A DNA stretch of 64,000 nucleotides, from assembly GCA_016711215.1 (NCBI GenBank), contig JADJTL010000003.1:310001-374000 (forward strand), read 5' to 3'. The stretch is from Pseudomonadota bacterium (GTDB lineage: Bacteria > Myxococcota_A > Polyangia > GCA-2747355). A model generated the notes under the pieces. The model was not told the DNA's origin. It did not search any database and was given only the letters and a program-made list of their open reading frames with translations. The stretch's first letter is position 1, and the number at the start of each line of letters is the position of its first letter. The position numbers and the translations under genes are program-made. Of this stretch, positions 1 to 7,876 are shown piece by piece.

Positions 1-36
1 ATGAACGCGATGAACGCGATGAACGCGATGAACGCG
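1..36 (+). repeat. 9-bp tandem repeat at window edge
   Basis: Four exact copies of ATGAACGCG, followed by a fifth unit that diverges after ATGAAC. It is in frame with the RCC1 protein and encodes Met-Asn-Ala units. Because it starts at base 1, the array probably continues upstream, so the true copy number is unknown. Confidence 0.85.
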
Positions 37-2871
37 ATGAACAGCATCAACCTCGGCACGACCGGCGTGATGAGCAGCGCGGTGGCCGACCTCGGCAAGC
101 TGAGCTTCGGGCAGGTCAACCTGCTCTGCCCGCCGACGCGCTTTCCCTACACCCTCCCCAGCGCGCTGCCCGACGGCTCCCGCGACGTGAACGTGGTGCT
201 GCCGCGCTGGATCGTGATGAAGCAGCAGTTCGAGCGCGTCTACGAGGCCTGTTGTGCGACGCCACCCTGCAGCAACAGCTGTCCGGCGCTCAAGGTCGCG
301 ATCGGCGAGGACTTCGACGGCAACGGCTCCGCCGAGACGACGGTCAACTACGAGGTCTTCAGCGGCATCGGGCTGGCCTGCGCCGACAAGGCCTACCGGC
401 CCTTCCTGCTGCACCCGATCAATGGCCCCGAGGTGCAGGCGTTGAACGCCAACGGGACCATCCCCACCTTCAAGACCTACTTCCGCTACCTCTGCATGAA
501 GACCTACGACGTCGCCCAGGGCAAAGAGGTCTACGTCTGCGGCAAAGGACGCCTCGCGGACGGCATCAGCGGCTACGCGGTCAAGAAGGACACGCTCTCG
601 CCCCGACCGATCTACGCCAAGGCGCTGACCTGGGGTGAGAACACCTGGGGCGCGCACTTCCAGTTCGTCAAGGGCCACATCGGGTCGATCGTCGAGCGCC
701 AGCAGCACAACATCAGCCCGGCGGGCTACGCCCTGGATGACGCCTGGGGGCTCAATCCGCTCGACAAGCACAGCGACAACGTGACGAGCAAGGAGCCCGA
801 CTACTTGGCGGCGGTGGCGCTGAAGACGGCGACGAGCCGCTCCGGCGTGGCCGTCAGCCCCTACAACTGGGCCAACGCGACGGGCGCCAAGGCCTTCAAC
901 ACGGGCGAGCTCAACCAATGCGAGGCGGGCTACGCCGCCACGCCCGATCTAGCGTCGAAGGGCACAGTGGAGAACGGCCTGCTGCTCAACCTCTCGGTGG
1001 CGCAGTGGTATCAGGACAACTGCCGCTGGAGTCAGGACTGGGGCCTCCCCGTGCTGGCCGCCCAGAACGTCGGCAACGGCTGCAGCGTCTTCCCGACCGG
1101 CACCGCCGCCAACCAGGCGCTGATGGGGATCAACCTCGGCGACAGCACGCCGCGCCGCTGCCCGAGCTTCATCACCTGCGAGCCCGGCCAGGCCTGCTGC
1201 ATCGGAAAGTTCGGCACCGGTAGCAGCGCCACCTGCACCGTCAAGACGGACGGCCGGGTCTGGTGCTGGGGCCAAGACTACGGCGCAACGCCGAGCGAGC
1301 CGATCCGCACCGCTTCGGGGACGCTCGAGGGCGCTCTGGAGGTGAGCATGGGCTCACTGCACGCCTGTGCGCGGCGGTCGGACGGCACCGTCTGGTGCTG
1401 GGGGCGCAACACCTACGGTCAGCTCGGCGACGGCACCACCTCCTCCTCCGTGACGGCGGTGCAGGTCAGCGGGCTGACCGCCGTGGAGGAACTCACGGTT
1501 GGCGGTAGCCACGGCTGCGCACGCCAGCGCGACGGCGCCGTGCGCTGCTGGGGCTTCAACGCCCGCGGACAGCTCGGCGACGGCACCACCACCAACCGCA
1601 GCGCGCCCGTCCCGGTCGGCGGGGCTCTGACCGAGGTCGCCCAGCTTGCGGCCGCCGCATACCATACCTGCGCGCGGCTCGCGACCGGCGCTGTGCGCTG
1701 CTGGGGCTACAATTCCTATGGCCAACTCGGTGACGGCACCACCACCGACCGCGGTGTACCGGTTGCGGTGGCAGGGCTGAGCGGCGTCGCCGATATCGCC
1801 GGCGGAGAGCACCATAGCTGCGCGCGGCTGGCGACGGGCACGCTGCGCTGCTGGGGCTACAACTACTACGGCCAGCTCGGCGACGGCTCGACAACCAACC
1901 GAAAAACACCGGTGACGGTAAGCGGTCTGAGCGGCGTCACGGAGGTCTCGCTCGGTGGGTCCTTTGGCTGTGCACGCCTGACCGACGGCATGCTGCGCTG
2001 CTGGGGCCAGAACACCTACGGCCAGCTCGGCGACGGCTCGGCGTTTACCAGCAAGACGCCCCTACTCGCCAGCGTCGTCCGCTGCGACGCACAGGACGGC
2101 CTCTGCGGCAAGAATGAAGACCAGGCCACCAGCCCAGCAGACTGCAGGGCGACGAGCTGCGGTGACGGGAAGTGCGGCGGTGAGGAAGCACCGCTCACCT
2201 GTCCGGCCGATTGCGCCGCGGGCCTTGAGCTGCCACGCAGGCTCGGCTGGTACCACAGCTGCGCGCGGGTCAACGACGGCACGCTGCGCTGCTGGGGAAA
2301 TAACGCCCGCGGTCAGCTCGGCGACGGCTCTGTGCTCGCCCGCCACATCGCGGGTCAGGTCAGCAGCCTCGCCAACGTGAGCCAGTTCGCCGTGGGCGAC
2401 GACCACGGCTGCGCAGTCCTAGCCGGCGGTACCGTGCACTGTTGGGGCTACAATTACGATGGCCAGCTCGGCGACGGCTCGACCACCAACCGCACGACGC
2501 CCGTGGCCATCAGCGGCCTGAGCGGGGTCGCCGACGTCGCGCTCGGCGCGTCCCATAGCTGCGCGCGCCTGACCGACGGCACCGTGCGCTGCTGGGGCAG
2601 AAACATCCAGGGGCAGCTCGGCGACGGATCCACCACGGACCGTCGGACACCCGTGGCCGTTTCCGGTCTGAGCGGGGTCGCCGAGCTCGTGCTCGGAGGG
2701 TCGCATGGCTGCGCACGGCTGACCGACGGCACCGTGCGCTGCTGGGGAAGCAATTACATGGGCCAGCTCGGCGACGGCACGACCGTCAATGGACTGACCC
2801 CGTCGCCGTCAGTGGCCTCAGCGGCGTGGCGACCCTCGCGCTCGGGCAAACCCACACGTGCGCGCGGCTGA
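1..2871 (+). CDS. RCC1-repeat protein, 5' part (truncated by window edge, frameshifted)
   Basis: This reading frame carries an N-terminal region of about 400 residues that I do not recognise. It is followed by many RCC1-type beta-propeller repeats, each with the pattern HxCARxxDGTxRCWGxNxxGQLGDGT. A cysteine-rich segment (CGDGKCGGEE...CPADC, about residues 720-740) separates two repeat blocks. No signal peptide is visible because the frame is open to base 1, so the start is outside the window. Repeat register is lost after position 2802: the sequence reads acc-ccg-tcg where neighbouring repeats predict acc-ccg-gtc, i.e. one missing G. The last 23 or so residues are out-of-frame translation. 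The family is common as secreted or surface proteins of myxobacteria; the ligand is unknown. Confidence 0.85.
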   Translation: MNAMNAMNAMNAMNSINLGTTGVMSSAVADLGKLSFGQVNLLCPPTRFPYTLPSALPDGSRDVNVVLPRWIVMKQQFERVYEACCATPPCSNSCPALKVAIGEDFDGNGSAETTVNYEVFSGIGLACADKAYRPFLLHPINGPEVQALNANGTIPTFKTYFRYLCMKTYDVAQGKEVYVCGKGRLADGISGYAVKKDTLSPRPIYAKALTWGENTWGAHFQFVKGHIGSIVERQQHNISPAGYALDDAWGLNPLDKHSDNVTSKEPDYLAAVALKTATSRSGVAVSPYNWANATGAKAFNTGELNQCEAGYAATPDLASKGTVENGLLLNLSVAQWYQDNCRWSQDWGLPVLAAQNVGNGCSVFPTGTAANQALMGINLGDSTPRRCPSFITCEPGQACCIGKFGTGSSATCTVKTDGRVWCWGQDYGATPSEPIRTASGTLEGALEVSMGSLHACARRSDGTVWCWGRNTYGQLGDGTTSSSVTAVQVSGLTAVEELTVGGSHGCARQRDGAVRCWGFNARGQLGDGTTTNRSAPVPVGGALTEVAQLAAAAYHTCARLATGAVRCWGYNSYGQLGDGTTTDRGVPVAVAGLSGVADIAGGEHHSCARLATGTLRCWGYNYYGQLGDGSTTNRKTPVTVSGLSGVTEVSLGGSFGCARLTDGMLRCWGQNTYGQLGDGSAFTSKTPLLASVVRCDAQDGLCGKNEDQATSPADCRATSCGDGKCGGEEAPLTCPADCAAGLELPRRLGWYHSCARVNDGTLRCWGNNARGQLGDGSVLARHIAGQVSSLANVSQFAVGDDHGCAVLAGGTVHCWGYNYDGQLGDGSTTNRTTPVAISGLSGVADVALGASHSCARLTDGTVRCWGRNIQGQLGDGSTTDRRTPVAVSGLSGVAELVLGGSHGCARLTDGTVRCWGSNYMGQLGDGTTVNGLTPSPSVASAAWRPSRSGKPTRARG

Positions 2872-3518
2872 CCAACGGCACCGTGCGCTGCTGGGGCTAC
2901 AATGCCTCCGGCCGACTCGGCGACGGATCGACCACCAACAGCTCGACGCCGGTCACCGTCCTCGGTCTGAGCAACGCCAGCACGCTCGCTCTCGGCAATG
3001 CCCACAGCTGCGCGCGACTGACCAACGGCACCCTGCGCTGTTGGGGCTACAATGCCTCCGGCCAGCTTGGTGATGGCACGACAACCTCGCGCGAAACGCC
3101 GGTCGCGGTCGCCCAACTGAGTCGCGTAACAGCCGTCGCCGCCGGCGTCTACCACACCTGCGCGCAGCTGAGCACGGGCCTGCTCCGCTGCTGGGGGCAG
3201 GGCGCGAATGGCCAGCTCGGGACCGCCGCCTTCGGAACGATGGCGCTCACCCCCGCGGCACCCTCGATGTGTGGCGATGGCGTCTGCGAGTTCGCGGAGA
3301 AGCTCTTTGGCAGCTGCGCCGCCGACTGCACGCCGCTGCTCGGTGACTGCGTCTGCGACCCCCTCCTGGAGGATCTCAGCAACAGCCCGGCCGACTGCGA
3401 CCCCAACCGTAGCTGTCAGCCGCGGCTGCAATGCAACGACGGCCACTGCGACACCGCCGCCGGAGAGACCTGCAAGAGCTGCTCGGGCGCCAACACCGAC
3501 TGCGGTCCCTGCGCCTGA
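2826..3518 (+). CDS. RCC1-repeat protein, 3' part after frameshift
   Basis: This frame resumes the RCC1 repeats of the preceding entry without a gap (CARLTNGTVRCWGYNASG and two further units). It ends in two cysteine-rich motifs, CGDGVCEFAEK...CAADC and CNDGHCDTAAGETC. The ATG at 2826 is internal to a repeat and has no ribosome site, so it is not a real start. The true coding continuation begins at about 2803. Restoring one G gives a single protein of at least 1172 residues. The alternative, that this is a genuinely inactivated gene, cannot be excluded. Confidence 0.8.
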   Translation: MATLALGQTHTCARLTNGTVRCWGYNASGRLGDGSTTNSSTPVTVLGLSNASTLALGNAHSCARLTNGTLRCWGYNASGQLGDGTTTSRETPVAVAQLSRVTAVAAGVYHTCAQLSTGLLRCWGQGANGQLGTAAFGTMALTPAAPSMCGDGVCEFAEKLFGSCAADCTPLLGDCVCDPLLEDLSNSPADCDPNRSCQPRLQCNDGHCDTAAGETCKSCSGANTDCGPCA

Positions 3519-3532
3519 GGAAGCGCGGGCCG

Positions 3533-4330
3533 CTAGGTCGGCCAGGCCGGCGAACGGAGCTGCTTGCGGAGGATGGCGCGGTTGCCCTCCGCGTTGAAGC
3601 TCAGGCGGTCGACCGAGAGCTGGGCGAGCAGGATCCCGCGCCCATGCGCGGCCAGCAGGTTGTCGGGATCGGTCGGGTCCGGCAGCCCCTGCCAGTTGAA
3701 ACCCGAGCCCTCGTCCGCGACCTCGATCTCGAGGCTATCGACGAGGCGCCGAATCGTCAGCCGGGCGTGCCGGGCCGCGTAAGGTAGCTCCGCCGCGCGG
3801 GCAGCCAGGACCTGAGGCAAGGTGCCCAGCTCCAGGGCTCGCGCCTTCTCGGCGAAGGTCAGGCCAAGATTGCCGTGCTCGACGGCGTTGAGCACCACCT
3901 CGCGCAGCGCCAGGTTCAGCTCGACGAGCTGCGGCTGCGGCAAGTCGGCGGCGCAGGTGCTGAGCACCACATCGACGAAGGCCGGGATCGCCTCGAGGTC
4001 ATTGCCGAGCTCGAAGATCCAGCTGTGCTCGAGCAGGCGCGCCGCCCGCGGGAGACGCACGCGCTCGCGCCGCGCCAGCTCGCGCGCGGCCTCCATCCGC
4101 AGCAGGGCCGCGCTCAGGTCCTCAAGCCGCACCGGCTTCTTGATGAAGTCGATCACCCCAGCGCGCAGCGCCACGATCACGAGCTGCTCGCTGCCGTGGC
4201 CGGTAATCACGGTGATCGGCGTGGCCGGCGAGAGCTCGCGAATCGCCACCGCCAACGAAAGGCCATCCCCTCGCGGCATCCGCACGTCAGTGATCACCAT
4301 GTCGGGCTGCGCGCTGCGAAAAAGCGCCAA
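3533..4330 (-). CDS. Response-regulator receiver plus RsbW-like HATPase, 3' part (frameshifted)
   Basis: The protein begins in the middle of a CheY-like receiver domain (MVITDVRMPRGDG contains the phospho-acceptor Asp; IDFIKKP contains the conserved Lys). A linker of about 30 residues leads to a GHKL ATPase domain of the anti-sigma-factor kinase type, with the N-box EVVLNAVEHGN and G-box DEGSGFNW. The apparent TTG start at 4330 is an artefact: the first 43 receiver residues lie in another frame (next entry), offset by one missing G. A receiver joined to a serine-kinase-type ATPase suggests phosphorelay control of an anti-sigma or partner-switching pathway (inference). It follows and overlaps the histidine kinase gene. 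Confidence 0.75.
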   Translation of the reverse strand: MALFRSAQPDMVITDVRMPRGDGLSLAVAIRELSPATPITVITGHGSEQLVIVALRAGVIDFIKKPVRLEDLSAALLRMEAARELARRERVRLPRAARLLEHSWIFELGNDLEAIPAFVDVVLSTCAADLPQPQLVELNLALREVVLNAVEHGNLGLTFAEKARALELGTLPQVLAARAAELPYAARHARLTIRRLVDSLEIEVADEGSGFNWQGLPDPTDPDNLLAAHGRGILLAQLSVDRLSFNAEGNRAILRKQLRSPAWPT

Positions 4331-4446
4331 CCCTCCTCAGCGTCGCCGCCGGTGACGACCTCGTAGCCCTCGTCGCTGAGCAGCGCGCCGAGCTCCTGCC
4401 GCACGAGCGGCTCGTCATCGACCAGGAGGATCTTCGCTCGGGCCAT
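4294..4446 (-). CDS. Receiver domain N-terminus of the same regulator (before frameshift)
   Basis: Starting at ATG 4446 this frame encodes ARAKILLVDDEPLVRQEL, the first strand of a receiver domain with its acidic pair, and continues to GGDAEEG. It then runs out of register into a stop at 4294. The following frame picks up the same domain at LFRSAQPDMVITD. One extra G in the run at about 4330 (gaggaggg before ttggcg) restores a single gene, 4446 to 3533. The start lies inside the 3' end of the kinase gene (stop at 4415), an overlap of about 30 nt that implies translational coupling. Confidence 0.7.
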   Translation of the reverse strand: MARAKILLVDDEPLVRQELGALLSDEGYEVVTGGDAEEGWRFFAARSPTW

Positions 4447-6343
4447 CGTCATCGCCACCCGGCGCCCGCGGCAGTGTGATGTTGAAGCAGGCGCCAGCAC
4501 CCGGCGCTGAATCGACCGTCAGTGTGCCACCGAAGCCGCTGACGAGGCTATAGCTGATGGACAAGCCCAAGCCCGTGCCCTTGCCCGGCTCCTTGGTGGT
4601 GAAGAAGGGCTGGAACACGCGCTCGCTGACGGCGGCCGCCATCCCGGGGCCGTTGTCGCGCACCTGGAGGCAGACCGCCGCGCGGCCGTCCTCGCCCTGG
4701 CACTCATGCGCGGCGACGCGCACGCGGCCGCCGCCCGGCCGCGGCGACACGCTGTTGCCACAGGCGTCGACGGCGTTGATCAGCAGGTTCAGCAGCACCT
4801 GTTCGAGCTGGCTCGCATCGGCGAGCACGGGCGGCAGCGCGGGCGGCAGGGTCACCTCCAGCGCGATACCGGCGCCCTCGAAGAGCGCGCGGAGCATCTC
4901 GCTGACGTGCTGCACGGGCAACGCGAGCGACACCTGCTGGAGGCTGCGCTCGCGGCGGCGGCCGAAGCTGCGCAGTTGGTCGATGATGCGCCCGGCGCGC
5001 TCGACCTGACCGACGACATGCTCCAGGCGTTCGCGCCAGAACGCGCGCTGATCGTCGGGCAGCGTGTCGAGGCGGCGCCGCATCCGCGCCGCCAGCAGGC
5101 CGATGTTGTTCAGCGGCTGGTTGAGCTCGTGGGCCACCCCCGTCGCCATCTCGCCCAGGCTGGCCATCTTCGCGCTTTGAATCAGCTGCAGCTCGTTGAG
5201 CTGCAGCTCGGCCGCCAGGCGCTTGGCCTCCGTCACGTCGACGAAGGTCCAGAGCTCCCCCGCGGCCACCGCCCCATCGAGAATGGCGCTGCGGCTGATC
5301 ACCGCCACGTGCTGGCGGCCGTGCTTGTCGACGAGGAGCTCCTCGTTGCCGCTGGTTTCGATCAGCGGGCCGAGCTGGACCTCCTGCTGCGGCGGCCGCC
5401 CGAGCTGCGCGCGCAGCTCGCCGAGGGTCATGCAGCCCACCAGCTCCTCGGCGGCCCAGCCGAGCAGGCGCTCGGCGGCGCGATTGCAAATGCGGATCAC
5501 CCCCTCGGCATCCGTGGCGACGATCGCCAGCGCATCCGAAGCCTCGATCAGGTTGTTGCGGAAGGCGAGCAAGCGCTCCGCAGCGAGCCGCGCCCGCACC
5601 GCCTGATCCTCGGCCCGCCGGCGACGCTCGACGTCACGCGCGAGGGCGCCCGTCAGTTGGCCGACCAAGCGGCGTAGCGGCCGATGAAGCAGGCCGTCGG
5701 CGCCCCAGAGCATCAGCCAGAAGGTGATCGCCAGCCCGAGGCCGAGCACGCCAGCGCTGACCGTCATGTACTCGAGCACGCCCTCGTCCTCGGGGCGATG
5801 CCCAACGATGACCAGCACCCACCGGTCGGCGGCGAGCGGCGCGATCAGCCACACGCCGCTCAGCGCGCCCAGCTCGCGCGCGATCGCCGTCCGCGTGCCA
5901 CGGCGGGGCGCGGCGCCCCAGAGGCGCGTCAGCGCAGCGGCGATGCCAGGATCGGTCGCATAGACCACACGCCCGTCGGCGTTGAGCAGCGCCATCGCCT
6001 CGCCGCTCAGCCGGGCTGCCTCGGCGACGGTGGCAGCGGGCGCGCGGTCCGGCGTGGCAGCTTGCATTCGCTGACAGATCGCCACCAGCAGCTCGCCGCG
6101 CTGCGCCAGGAACCTGCGGGTCGCGATCACCGAGTCGGCGACGTCAAAGGCCATCAGGCCGAGGCCGAGCAGCGCATTGAGGCCGAGCGCCAGCGCCGCG
6201 AAGCGGCGAAAGATGCGGCGCGTGCCATGCTGCGTCGAGCGCTCGACCCGCCCCCGTGGGGCCGAGGCGCCAGCGGACGGCGACTCGGCCGCAGCAGGCT
6301 TCTCGGGACGCGATGCGTCAGCGGGGAGTTGAGGTTGCGTCAT
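4415..6343 (-). CDS. PAS-domain sensor histidine kinase
   Basis: 642 residues. After a Pro/Ala-rich cytoplasmic N-terminus there is a membrane helix (about 47-68), a periplasmic sensor of about 125 residues and a second helix (about 194-213). A PAS domain (about 264-378) with RSAILDG follows, then HisKA with H-box GVAHELNQPLNN (phospho-acceptor His405). The ATPase has N-box LLNLLINAVDAC, G1 VRDNGPGM and G2 GKGTGLGLSISY. It should autophosphorylate and pass phosphate to the receiver encoded immediately downstream and overlapping. The signal is unknown; no haem or ligand motif is visible in the sensor. The gene diverges from the M16 peptidase operon across about 155 nt. Confidence 0.9.
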   Translation of the reverse strand: MTQPQLPADASRPEKPAAAESPSAGASAPRGRVERSTQHGTRRIFRRFAALALGLNALLGLGLMAFDVADSVIATRRFLAQRGELLVAICQRMQAATPDRAPAATVAEAARLSGEAMALLNADGRVVYATDPGIAAALTRLWGAAPRRGTRTAIARELGALSGVWLIAPLAADRWVLVIVGHRPEDEGVLEYMTVSAGVLGLGLAITFWLMLWGADGLLHRPLRRLVGQLTGALARDVERRRRAEDQAVRARLAAERLLAFRNNLIEASDALAIVATDAEGVIRICNRAAERLLGWAAEELVGCMTLGELRAQLGRPPQQEVQLGPLIETSGNEELLVDKHGRQHVAVISRSAILDGAVAAGELWTFVDVTEAKRLAAELQLNELQLIQSAKMASLGEMATGVAHELNQPLNNIGLLAARMRRRLDTLPDDQRAFWRERLEHVVGQVERAGRIIDQLRSFGRRRERSLQQVSLALPVQHVSEMLRALFEGAGIALEVTLPPALPPVLADASQLEQVLLNLLINAVDACGNSVSPRPGGGRVRVAAHECQGEDGRAAVCLQVRDNGPGMAAAVSERVFQPFFTTKEPGKGTGLGLSISYSLVSGFGGTLTVDSAPGAGACFNITLPRAPGGDDDGPSEDPPGR

Positions 6344-6437
6344 CGCGGAGGCATCGAGCGGCCATCCTAGCAGCGCGAGAATACGGCCATGCTCGGCAGC
6401 ATGCCTGACGGGAATGCGCTATACCAGCGCACCGGGC

Positions 6438-6453
6438 TGGCATCACGCTTGCC
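6438..6453 (+). promoter_or_regulatory. Sigma-54 (-24/-12) promoter for the M16 peptidase pair
   Basis: TGGCATCACGCTTGCC matches the sigma-54 core TGGCAY-N5-TTGC exactly. It departs from the extended consensus only at the base after the -24 box and the base after TTGC. It is intergenic, correctly oriented, and about 47 nt upstream of the ATG at 6500. No activator site was identified. Confidence 0.6.
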
Positions 6454-6499
6454 ACCGCGGTAGGTTCCGCGGCCTGGCCCCTCGTCGCCGGGAGGACCT

Positions 6500-7876
6500 A
6501 TGCACCAGGCCATGTTAGCGCTCAGCGTCGCCGCCCTCTGCGCGACCAACCCGACGATCGCGCTCGCGGCGTCCAAGCCCGCGCCGCCGCCGGCGCAGGA
6601 GGGCGCCGCAGGGCTCGTCATCCAGGAGCTGAAGCTGCCCAATGGGCTGCGCTTGGTCTATGCGCGGGTGCCGCGCCTGCCCGCCGTCACCGTGCAGGTC
6701 TGGTACCACGTCGGCTCGAGGAATGAGCAGCCCGGGCTGCGCGGCGTGGCCCACATGTTCGAGCACATGATGTTCAAGGGATCGACGCGCGTGCCGCCCG
6801 AGCGGCACGCCCAGCTCCTCGCCGGCATCGGCGGCGAGGTCAACGCCTTTACGGCCGAGGATGTGACCGCCTACCACAACACGCTGCCGCGCCAGTACTT
6901 CGACTTCGCCGTCGCACTCGAGGCCGAGCGCATGCGCCACCTGGTCCTGACCGAGCGCACGATCGCCAGCGAGCGCGAGGTCGTGAAGGAAGAGAAGCGG
7001 CTCCGCCTCGAGAACAGCCCGATCGGCCGCGCCCTCGAGGCCTTGCGGGCGCTGGCCTACCGCCAACACCCCTACGCCTGGTCACCGGCCGGAGACCTCC
7101 CCGACCTCGACCGCGTCACCGTGCCGCTCTGCCAGCGCTTCTACGACACCTATTACCGGCCCAACAATGCCACCCTGGTGGTCGTCGGCGACGTCAGCGA
7201 GGAAGCGGCGCGCCGCGCTGCCCTGACCCACTTCGGGCCGATCGCCGCCGGGCCGCCCGCGCCCGCCGTCACCGCCGTCGAGCCACCGCAGCAAAAGCTG
7301 CGCGAGCGCCGTGCCGACTGGCCCTCGCAACTCAACGTCGTGCTCGGCGCCTACCACATTCCCAACGCGCGCCACGCGGACCTGCCCGCACTGACGGTGC
7401 TGGCGACGATCCTCGGCAGCGGACGCAGCTCACGCCTGCATCAGGCGCTGGTGCGGCGCGGCCAGCTGGCGCTCGGTGTCGGCGCCTTCGCCGAGGAGAA
7501 TGAGGACCCGGGCCTCTTCATCATCTACGGCTACGGCCTACCGAGCCAGGACCTGGCTCGGATGCGACGCCTGCTGCTCGAGCAGGTCGAATTCCTCGGA
7601 AAGGACAGCGTAACCGAAGCGGAGCTGCGGAAGGCCCGCAATCAGCTCGCCACGGCGCACCTGCGAAGCCGGCAGACCGTCGATGGTCTCGCCTATCAAA
7701 TCGGCATCTCGACCTATCTTCAGGGCGACCCACGCGCGTTTCTCGGCGACGTCGCGCGCATCGACCGCGTGACCTCCGCAGACGTCCAGCGCGTCGCCCG
7801 CGCCTACTTGCGCAGCCACAACCTCAGCCTGGTCGCGCTGCCGGCGCAGGCCCCTGGCGCGGAGGGGGCGAAATGA
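6500..7876 (+). CDS. M16 family zinc metallopeptidase (catalytic subunit)
   Basis: 458 residues with a plausible N-terminal signal peptide (AALCATNPTIALAAS), so probably periplasmic. The inverted zinc motif HMFEH (His85, Glu88, His89) defines an active pitrilysin/insulinase peptidase; the distal glutamate lies in the helix SEREVVKEE. A C-terminal M16 half (about 240-440) follows. The start is supported by GGGAGGACCT directly before ATG. The gene overlaps the next M16 gene by 4 nt (ATGA), the usual arrangement for a two-subunit M16 enzyme in which only one subunit carries zinc. Substrate not predictable; small peptides are typical of the family. Confidence 0.92.
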   Translation: MHQAMLALSVAALCATNPTIALAASKPAPPPAQEGAAGLVIQELKLPNGLRLVYARVPRLPAVTVQVWYHVGSRNEQPGLRGVAHMFEHMMFKGSTRVPPERHAQLLAGIGGEVNAFTAEDVTAYHNTLPRQYFDFAVALEAERMRHLVLTERTIASEREVVKEEKRLRLENSPIGRALEALRALAYRQHPYAWSPAGDLPDLDRVTVPLCQRFYDTYYRPNNATLVVVGDVSEEAARRAALTHFGPIAAGPPAPAVTAVEPPQQKLRERRADWPSQLNVVLGAYHIPNARHADLPALTVLATILGSGRSSRLHQALVRRGQLALGVGAFAEENEDPGLFIIYGYGLPSQDLARMRRLLLEQVEFLGKDSVTEAELRKARNQLATAHLRSRQTVDGLAYQIGISTYLQGDPRAFLGDVARIDRVTSADVQRVARAYLRSHNLSLVALPAQAPGAEGAK

